This document shows positions 58,001-64,000 of a DNA stretch of 64,000 nucleotides, piece by piece. Position 1 is the stretch's first letter, and the number at the start of each line of letters is the position of its first letter. The notes beneath the pieces are model-generated. The model searched no databases and was not told where the DNA came from. It saw only the letters and a list, made by a program, of their open reading frames with translations. This DNA comes from Marinomonas rhizomae (GTDB lineage Bacteria; Pseudomonadota; Gammaproteobacteria; Pseudomonadales; Marinomonadaceae), in assembly GCF_024397855.1 (NCBI RefSeq), contig NZ_CP073343.1, positions 3,472,001 through 3,536,000 on the forward strand, given 5' to 3'. The translations under genes and the position numbers were made by a program.

Positions 58001-58798
58001 ATGAACACAATAGATCATCACTGGCAACGTTTCACGCTTAAGCAAAAACTGTCACGCTATGCCGTTTATTTAGTACTCGTTATAGCCTTTGTACAGTCTA
58101 TTCAGTCTGTAGAGGTCATTCCTGAATTTCTATTAGATGCACCTGAACAAATGGCGGACATGTTTACCCGCATGTGGCCAATAGACTTTGCTTACTACCC
58201 GGTCGCTGTTCATGACGCCATGATAGAGACACTCAATATCGCGACGCTAGGCACTCTCATCACATTGATTTTTGCTATTCCATTAGCCTTGATGAATGCC
58301 AGCAACATTGTTAATTCAGCTTGGTGTCACTGGATATCTCGGTTTTTTCTAGTGTCTTCTCGATCAGTTAATTCATTAGTTTGGGCACTGCTTTTTGTCT
58401 CTATCTTCGGTCCAGGCGTTATTGCTGGCGTTTTAGCCATTGCCTTTCGCTCTATCGGCTTTGTCGGCAAGTTACTTGGCGAAGCCATCGAAGAAGTAAA
58501 TATGGGGTCTATCGAAGCATTAAAAGCCACGGGCGCTTCTTGGATGTCTATTTTACTTAAGGGTTACTGGCCTCAAGTGTTACCGGCTTTCTTTAGTATC
58601 GTACTATTTCGCTGGGATATTAATGTCCGAGAGTCTGCTGTCTTAGGTTTGGTAGGAGCTGGCGGTATCGGCGTGGTGCTGGATGATTCAATGAACTTAT
58701 TTCAATGGGATAGAGTTGCTATGTCTCTTTTGGCTATTTTTGTCATCGTCATATTGGCTGAAATTGTTGTGGTAAATATTCGTAAACGCTTACTTTAA
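58001..58798 (+). CDS. phnE: Phosphonate-type ABC transporter permease (second copy)
   Basis: Second permease of the PhnE family, 265 aa, about six helices. Its loop is EAIEEVNMGSIEALKATGA, then YWPQVLPAF. It resembles the first copy in the loop and in the C-terminal GLVGAGGIG but differs over most of its length. It is the last gene before tandem terminator-like hairpins. No phosphonatase, C-P lyase or phosphite dehydrogenase gene follows. Confidence 0.93.
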   Translation: MNTIDHHWQRFTLKQKLSRYAVYLVLVIAFVQSIQSVEVIPEFLLDAPEQMADMFTRMWPIDFAYYPVAVHDAMIETLNIATLGTLITLIFAIPLALMNASNIVNSAWCHWISRFFLVSSRSVNSLVWALLFVSIFGPGVIAGVLAIAFRSIGFVGKLLGEAIEEVNMGSIEALKATGASWMSILLKGYWPQVLPAFFSIVLFRWDINVRESAVLGLVGAGGIGVVLDDSMNLFQWDRVAMSLLAIFVIVILAEIVVVNIRKRLL

Positions 58799-58802
58799 CA
58801 CT

Positions 58803-58821
58803 CTTCTGTAAGAAGTTTTTT
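58803..58821 (+). terminator. Small intrinsic terminator after phnE
   Basis: CTTCT-GTA-AGAAG followed by T6, directly after the second phnE stop codon. Confidence 0.65.
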
Positions 58822-58825
58822 GCAC

Positions 58826-58855
58826 AAAAAAGGAGCCTAAGTCGGCTCCTTTTCA
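58826..58855. terminator. Bidirectional terminator between phnE and the RND gene
   Basis: AAAAGGAGCC/GGCTCCTTTT (58828-58837, 58844-58853) with loop TAAGTC; usable by both convergent units. Confidence 0.88.
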
Positions 58856-58873
58856 TTTTAACTAAGCAACGAA

Positions 58874-61800
58874 TTATTTTGTACTTTCATCACTCGATAA
58901 TGCTTCAGGACGCTTGGAGAAAATACGACGTACAATTACAAAGAATAAAGGTACAAAGAAGATCGCCAATACGGTAGCAGTTAACGTACCACCAACAATA
59001 CCTGAACCAATTGAGATACGGCTGTTAGCACCAGCTCCTGAAGAAAGAGCCAGCGGCAAGGTTCCCACCATAAACGCCATTGACGTCATAATGATAGGAC
59101 GTAGACGCAAACGAGCAGCTTGAGCCGCAGCATCCCATACATTGACCCCACGACGATAAGCCGCTTCCGCAAACTCAACAATCAAGATCGCGTTTTTAGA
59201 AGACAAACCTATGGTGGTTAATAGAGCGACCTGAAAATACACATCATTTTCTAGGCCACGCAAATGCGCAGCAGCCGCTGAGCCTATTACCCCAAGAGGA
59301 ATAACTAAAATCACAGAGAAAGGCACAGTCCAGCTCTCATATAGAGCAGCAAGGCATAAAAACACAACAAGAATGGAGATAGCATAAAGCAGTTGTGTCT
59401 GACCACTAGATAAACGTTCCTGGTAAGACAATCCACTCCATGAACCAGTTACGCCCGGTAGAGCGTTGGTCACACGTTGTAATTCATCCATTGCCGCGCC
59501 AGAACTTACGCCAGGCGCACCAGAACCTTGAATTTCATAAGACGCTAAGCCATTAAAGCGCGATAAGCTTTTCGGTCCATACGTCCACTCACTCTTAGCA
59601 AAGGCAGAAAATGGCGTCATGGTATTGTCATTACCGCGAACATACCAGTGTTGCAAATCTTCTGGTGAAGAACGATATTCAGCATCGCCCTGCATGTAAA
59701 CCGTCTTCACTCGGCCACGGTCGATAAAATCATTAACGTAACGACCAGCCCAAGCGCTACTCAAAGTCGAACTAATATCAGACATTGACAAACCAAGCGC
59801 TGACGCTTTTTCTTGGTCTATATCAATATGCAATTGCGGCCCTTCAGACTGAGATCCCAAACGCACACCTGTCAAAAGCGGGCTTGCATTCGCATCATTC
59901 AACAAAGCATTTCGCATTTCTAATAAATCTTCACGTGTGGTATTACCCGTTGCCTGAAGCTGGAATGTAAAGCCGCTACTTTGACCCAAACCTTGGATAG
60001 AAGGTGGTATCAAAGAAAAAATTTGCGCGTCACGTATTCCAGCAAAAGCACCGTATGAACGCCCAACAATAGCGCTAGCGCTATTTGCTGGTCCAACTCG
60101 CTCACTCCAATCTTTTAAGGCGATGAATGCTAAGCCTGCATTTTGACCAGTTCCCATGAAGTTAAAACCTGAGATGGTAAAAATAGCATTAACATTCTTT
60201 TTTTCTGTCTCTAGGAAATAGGTTTCAATCTCTCTCATAACCTTATCGGTACGGGACATAGATGCCCCTTCTGGTAAAGACACCATCACCATCACTCGAC
60301 CTTGATCTTCTGTTGGTAAAAAGCCTGACGGCAAATTCGTCATCAATCCAGCCAAGCCAGCAACAATTAACCCGTATACCAGCATCCAACGAACAGGCTT
60401 TTTAATAATGCGACTAACACCATTGAAATATTTGCCAGTAACACGATCAAAATTACGGTTAAACCAACCACCAAGGCCTTTTTTGCTAGTTTCGTGATTG
60501 GCTTTCAACAAGGTGGCACACAAGGCTGGCGTTAAGGTTAAAGCCACCACAACAGACAGCACCATCGATGCAACAATAGTGATAGAGAACTGGCGATAAA
60601 TAACACCAGTTGAGCCACTAAAGAATGCCATCGGCAAAAATACCGCAGACAAAACAACGGCAATACCAATTAAGGCACTGGTAATCTCTTTCATGGATTT
60701 GATCGTCGCCTCTTTAGGAGACAGTTTCTCTTCCTCCATGACACGCTCTACGTTCTCTACCACTACAATGGCATCATCCACCAGTAAGCCGATAGACAAC
60801 ACAACACCAAACATAGTTAACGTATTTATAGAGAAACCAAACAACTCTAAAACACCAAATGTACCTAAAAGGACAACAGGCACCGCAATCGCCGGTATCA
60901 GTGTTGCACGCCAGTTCTGCAAGAAAATGAACATGACAATGATAACGAGAGCAATTGCCTCAAAAAGTGTTTTAACCACTTCCTCAATGGATATTTTAAT
61001 GAAGTCCGTGTTATCAACAGGGAAAGAAAACTTGTACCCCTCAGGCAAGCTATTGGATAAATCGCTTAATGTCTTCTTAACCGCTTCAGAAGTCGATAAG
61101 GCATTCGCGCCCGGTGCTAGCATAACCGCTAAACCAGAAGAAGGATGCCCATTCAAACGAGGGATATATCCATAGGACTCACTGCCCAGCTCAACTCTTG
61201 CTACATCACTTAAACGAACCGTTGCACCACTGTCATCGTAAGTCAGAATAATGTCTTTGAACTGCTCAACGGTCTGAAGTTTCGATTGTGCGGTTACTGT
61301 AACGTTTAGCTCTTGCCCTTTAATGATTGGGTAAGCACCGAGGCTACCGGCTGCAACTTGCGTATTCTGCGCATTGATAGCCGCAGAAATATCAGAAGGC
61401 ATTAGGCTATATGACGCAAGTTTTAGCGGATCTAACCAGACACGCATTGCATATTCAGCACCAAACACCTGAATACTACCAACACCATCAACACGAGATA
61501 CTGGATCTTGAATACTTGATACTAAAAAATCTGAGATATCATTTGCAGAATCTTTATCCGTTTCATCGTAAACAGCAGCAACCATCAAAAAGTCTGAGTT
61601 AGCTTTTTTAACAGAAACACCGTTCTGCTGAACGGACGTGGGCAGATTAGACGTAATTTGTTGAATCTTATTCTGTACTTGCACCTGAGCAATATCGGCA
61701 TCCGTACCTTGCTCGAAGGTCACACTGATGCTACTTCGGCCACTAGAACTACTGGATGACGAGAAATACAACAGGCCATCAAGACCCGTAAGTTGTTGCT

Positions 61801-61999
61801 CTAATACCTGAGTAACACTGTTCTCAACCGTTTCGGCTGACGCACCTGAATAAGTAGCAGAAATACTAATAGTCGGCGGTGCAACATTGGGGTATTGAGA
61901 TATAGGTAAGGTCGTTATCGCACCAAGGCCTGCCAGCATGATCGCGATGGAAATAACCCACGCGAATACCGGACGATTTATAAAAAATTGAGCTAACAT
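58874..61999 (-). CDS. RND multidrug efflux permease (AcrB/MexB, HAE1 family)
   Basis: Proton-driven inner-membrane efflux pump. It opens with FFINRPVFAWVISIAI and GLGAITTLPISQYPNV, has the proton-relay Asp pair in GLLVDDAIVVVENVER, and ends with GIVGGTLTATVLAIFFVPLFF. The 1041-aa length and twelve-helix layout with two large periplasmic loops match AcrB/MexB. It lies 3 bp downstream of the adaptor gene. No outer-membrane channel gene (OprM/TolC) is in the window, so a shared one elsewhere is likely. Substrates cannot be inferred. Confidence 0.95.
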   Translation of the reverse strand: MLAQFFINRPVFAWVISIAIMLAGLGAITTLPISQYPNVAPPTISISATYSGASAETVENSVTQVLEQQLTGLDGLLYFSSSSSSSGRSSISVTFEQGTDADIAQVQVQNKIQQITSNLPTSVQQNGVSVKKANSDFLMVAAVYDETDKDSANDISDFLVSSIQDPVSRVDGVGSIQVFGAEYAMRVWLDPLKLASYSLMPSDISAAINAQNTQVAAGSLGAYPIIKGQELNVTVTAQSKLQTVEQFKDIILTYDDSGATVRLSDVARVELGSESYGYIPRLNGHPSSGLAVMLAPGANALSTSEAVKKTLSDLSNSLPEGYKFSFPVDNTDFIKISIEEVVKTLFEAIALVIIVMFIFLQNWRATLIPAIAVPVVLLGTFGVLELFGFSINTLTMFGVVLSIGLLVDDAIVVVENVERVMEEEKLSPKEATIKSMKEITSALIGIAVVLSAVFLPMAFFSGSTGVIYRQFSITIVASMVLSVVVALTLTPALCATLLKANHETSKKGLGGWFNRNFDRVTGKYFNGVSRIIKKPVRWMLVYGLIVAGLAGLMTNLPSGFLPTEDQGRVMVMVSLPEGASMSRTDKVMREIETYFLETEKKNVNAIFTISGFNFMGTGQNAGLAFIALKDWSERVGPANSASAIVGRSYGAFAGIRDAQIFSLIPPSIQGLGQSSGFTFQLQATGNTTREDLLEMRNALLNDANASPLLTGVRLGSQSEGPQLHIDIDQEKASALGLSMSDISSTLSSAWAGRYVNDFIDRGRVKTVYMQGDAEYRSSPEDLQHWYVRGNDNTMTPFSAFAKSEWTYGPKSLSRFNGLASYEIQGSGAPGVSSGAAMDELQRVTNALPGVTGSWSGLSYQERLSSGQTQLLYAISILVVFLCLAALYESWTVPFSVILVIPLGVIGSAAAAHLRGLENDVYFQVALLTTIGLSSKNAILIVEFAEAAYRRGVNVWDAAAQAARLRLRPIIMTSMAFMVGTLPLALSSGAGANSRISIGSGIVGGTLTATVLAIFFVPLFFVIVRRIFSKRPEALSSDESTK

Positions 62000-62002
62000 A
62001 GA

Positions 62003-63190
62003 TTAATTCCCTTGAGCCGCAGAACCATTAGCGTCGACAATAGCACCAGTTTTACTGTCTCGTTTCATCGCAACAGTCGTGACTTCATTACCTGGTTTTG
62101 CCTTCATAGAGCCTTCGACAATCACTTTTTCGCCAGCTTTAATACCAGACAGAACCAACCATTGATTTTCTAACGCACGCTCAACGCTTAAAACACGACG
62201 TTCAACCACATTTTTATCGTTAACAACCAAAACAATTGGGTTCCCTTTCACATCTCGTGATACCGCTTGTTGAGGCACGAGAAGAGCCGCATTATGAGTT
62301 AATTCATGAATCAAGCCACGGACAAACATTCCCGGTAATAATAGGTTATCTGGGTTTGGAAACTCAGCGCGCAAAGTTACACTACCAGTAGACTCATCCA
62401 CGCTAACTTCTCTCGCTTTCAGACTGCCTTGGTATTGGTATTTACTGCCGTCTTCAAGAATCAAAGATACTTTATTAGAACCTTTCTCAACATCATCTTG
62501 AGCTAGAAAACTACGCTGTTTCAACTGGTCTAAACTGGTTTGGGATAAATCGACAAAAATAGGATCCAAAGAGCGGACTGTTGTCATTACCGTTGCTTGA
62601 CTACCCGTTACCAAGGCACCAACAGTCACACGCGAAATACCAATTCGCCCATCAATAGGTGATCTGATCTTGGTGTAGCCTAAATTGATTTTAGCGTTTT
62701 CCAAAGCCGCTTCAGAACCTTTTTGCTTTGCCCTAGCTTCTAAGTAAGCCACTTGAGCATCATCCAGATCTTGTTGAGAAACATTGTTTTGCTTACGCAG
62801 CAAAGTGTAACGCTCTTTTTTCAACTGAGCAGACTCTAGGCTTGCATTCGCAGACTCAAGATCGGCTTGAGCCTGATTGTAAGAAGAGACATATGTGGAG
62901 TCATCTAATTCATAAAGCAAGTCACCTGTTTTAACGTTTTGACCTTCTTCAAAGAAGCGCTTCTTTACAATCCCACCGACTTGAGGGCGAATTTCCGCCA
63001 CCAAACTTGATGTAGTTCGTCCTGGCAGTTCAGCGATTAAATCTGTTTTTTGAGGCTCAATTGTTACAACGCCCACTTGGACTTTAGGTGGTGCAGATGG
63101 TGCAGCCGCAGACTTAGGAGCCTCCTCCTGACAGCCAGCCAGCAACAAAACAAGTAAGACACTTGAAGCAAATTTAAATTTAGACAACAT
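62003..63190 (-). CDS. RND efflux periplasmic adaptor (AcrA/MexA family)
   Basis: Membrane-fusion protein linking the pump to an outer-membrane channel. A lipoprotein signal ends in LLAGC (Cys about residue 19). The order is beta-barrel/lipoyl half (ELPGRTTSSLVAEIRPQVGG), helical hairpin (about 100-175, coiled-coil pattern), second lipoyl half (GYTKIRSPIDGRIGIS) and membrane-proximal domain. 395 aa. A ribosome binding site AAGGAAG precedes the ATG. It is divergent from the TetR gene. Confidence 0.94.
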   Translation of the reverse strand: MLSKFKFASSVLLVLLLAGCQEEAPKSAAAPSAPPKVQVGVVTIEPQKTDLIAELPGRTTSSLVAEIRPQVGGIVKKRFFEEGQNVKTGDLLYELDDSTYVSSYNQAQADLESANASLESAQLKKERYTLLRKQNNVSQQDLDDAQVAYLEARAKQKGSEAALENAKINLGYTKIRSPIDGRIGISRVTVGALVTGSQATVMTTVRSLDPIFVDLSQTSLDQLKQRSFLAQDDVEKGSNKVSLILEDGSKYQYQGSLKAREVSVDESTGSVTLRAEFPNPDNLLLPGMFVRGLIHELTHNAALLVPQQAVSRDVKGNPIVLVVNDKNVVERRVLSVERALENQWLVLSGIKAGEKVIVEGSMKAKPGNEVTTVAMKRDSKTGAIVDANGSAAQGN

Positions 63191-63213
63191 TGAGGAGACT
63201 TCCTTTCGAAATA

Positions 63214-63233
63214 TTGAGAATGATCATTCACAA
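63214..63233. promoter_or_regulatory. TetR-type operator between acrA-like and tetR genes
   Basis: TTGAGAATGATCATTCACAA: a perfect 12-bp core GAATGATCATTC with TTG/CAA outside, 9 of 10 base pairs symmetric. It overlaps the -35 element of the regulator's promoter and lies next to the start of the pump transcript, so one site could control both. Confidence 0.62.
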
Positions 63234-63243
63234 GCACTATAAT
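63214..63243 (+). promoter_or_regulatory. Promoter of the TetR-family regulator
   Basis: TTGAGA (63214-63219), 18-bp spacer, perfect TATAAT (63238-63243). Confidence 0.55.
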
Positions 63244-63270
63244 ATAAGCAATACACCTAATATATGACAA
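63241..63270 (-). promoter_or_regulatory. Promoter of the RND efflux operon
   Basis: On the minus strand TTGTCA (63270-63265), 18-bp spacer, TATATT (63246-63241). Its -10 overlaps that of the divergent tetR promoter. Confidence 0.5.
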
Positions 63271-63283
63271 ATCGTGCAAATAA

Positions 63284-63862
63284 ATGAGAACTATTAAATT
63301 ACCATGCAATAACGATCTACGAAAACAATGCATTATTGATGCCATGGAGCAACACGTCCTGACCAAAGGCTTTCATAAGGCAAGCATGAGTGAGATTGCA
63401 AAAACAGCAGGATTAAGTGTCGGCCAAATTTATCGTTACTATGCCCACAAAGATGACATTATTTGTGCTTTAGTAGAGCAGCTTACACAAAAAAGGTTAC
63501 AGTTTATGGCGTCTTTTTTAGATAAAAAAGATTGGCTAGAAAGACACTTTTCTGAAGACAACCCAGAAACTCACAACATGAGAATCATACATACAGAGAT
63601 CCAAGCAGAAGCCACGCGCAACCCAGTGATTGCTAAAATCTACAGCGAATCTCATCTTCGACTACAAAATCGTGCCGTCGCTATTCTACGATCACGCCAT
63701 CCAACGATGACAGAAAATGAAGCCATCGCTCGGATTGAAATGCTGGTAACGTTAACGGAAGGATTACTCGTCCGCTGGGATTTTCAAACCAGACCATTTA
63801 CCACAGAAACAGTCGAAATCTACCGACAAACGCTCGACAACATCTTGCCCGATAGCGTTTAA
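63284..63862 (+). CDS. TetR/AcrR-family transcriptional regulator
   Basis: Likely local repressor of the efflux pair. The N-terminal helix-turn-helix spans about residues 10-60 (IIDAMEQHVLTKGFHKASMS, then IAKTAGLSVGQIYRYYAHKDD). The remaining helical domain is ligand-binding and variable. 192 aa, normal for the family. It is divergent from the adaptor gene with a palindrome between, the usual autoregulatory arrangement. Confidence 0.92.
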   Translation: MRTIKLPCNNDLRKQCIIDAMEQHVLTKGFHKASMSEIAKTAGLSVGQIYRYYAHKDDIICALVEQLTQKRLQFMASFLDKKDWLERHFSEDNPETHNMRIIHTEIQAEATRNPVIAKIYSESHLRLQNRAVAILRSRHPTMTENEAIARIEMLVTLTEGLLVRWDFQTRPFTTETVEIYRQTLDNILPDSV

Positions 63863-63871
63863 CTAGACAGA

Positions 63872-64000
63872 TTATACTGGTTTAAAAATGGCTCTAATTT
63901 GAGGCCAACGACTCACCAGCATTGCGATAAAAATCAAAAAACAACCTAGAATTTGGCCTGACGCCATAGATTCACTAAACCAGAAAACGGCAAAAATCGC
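63872..64000 (-). CDS. EamA/DMT-family transporter, C-terminal fragment (5' end beyond window)
   Basis: An open minus-strand frame of 42 codons enters from the right edge and stops at 63872. It encodes a hydrophobic helix in the pattern FWFSESMASGQILG followed by CFLIFIAMLVSRWP, the usual last helix of a ten-helix EamA (drug/metabolite) transporter. It is convergent with the TetR gene, 9 bp apart. The substrate is unknown; too little is present to tell the subfamily. Confidence 0.7.
   Translation of the reverse strand, partial: AIFAVFWFSESMASGQILGCFLIFIAMLVSRWPQIRAIFKPV

Noticed and set aside
1-64000. CRISPR arrays, insertion sequences, prophage or integron
   Set aside because: I saw no periodic direct repeats, transposase or integrase genes or cas genes; gene order is conserved chromosomal throughout.

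Overview
The window is one contiguous piece of a gammaproteobacterial chromosome. It is moderately AT-rich, and its conserved blocks have the order seen in marine Oceanospirillales/Pseudomonas-like genomes. Marinomonas is my best guess for the genus; this is inferred from gene order and protein style, with no database search. I see no phage, insertion sequence, integron or CRISPR array.

Layout. (1) 1-7866, plus strand: the envelope and maintenance run lptD (cut by the window edge)-surA-pdxA-rsmA-apaG-apaH-glpE-cca. folB and tsaD converge on it. (2) 9761-14566: the macromolecular synthesis operon rpsU-yqeY-dnaG-rpoD. (3) 14913-19539: a PIN-PhoH ATPase gene converging on a glucose/Entner-Doudoroff set (glk-zwf-eda, minus strand) with a HexR-type operator in front of glk. 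(4) 19643-23444: a GGDEF protein, two lipoproteins, an acyl-CoA thioesterase and a small orphan gene. (5) 23607-38729, minus strand: the conserved block rlmE-ftsH-folP-glmM-tpiA-secG-tRNA-Leu-rimP-nusA-infB-rbfA-truB-rpsO-pnp, with leader attenuators before rimP and a long RNase III-type stem before pnp. (6) 38829-42173: yhbY, an orphan protein gene, erpA and prfC.

(7) 42515-51536 is an iron locus. It holds fhuC-fhuD-fhuB (ferric hydroxamate import), a PvdE/SyrD-type peptide exporter, a FhuA-like TonB-dependent receptor, and on the other strand a nitroreductase followed by an Sfp-type phosphopantetheinyl transferase. Two Fur-box-like sites precede its two plus-strand transcription units. No NRPS or hydroxamate synthetase is present in the window.

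(8) 51784-58798 is the most unusual locus. A membrane histidine kinase and a sigma-54-dependent response regulator are followed by phnD-phnC-phnE-phnE, a phosphonate/phosphite-type ABC importer. A near-consensus sigma-54 promoter (-24/-12 with exact spacing) sits before phnD. Palindromes of the form GRGAC-N6-GTCC occur in front of both the kinase gene and phnD, and long perfect hairpins sit at three transcript junctions. Together these suggest a self-contained, sigma-54-controlled uptake system whose ligand is unknown; no phosphonate-degrading enzyme is next to it.

(9) 58874-63862: an AcrAB/MexAB-type RND efflux pair, divergent from its TetR-family regulator across a near-perfect 20-bp palindrome. 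The C-terminus of an EamA/DMT transporter gene enters from the right edge.
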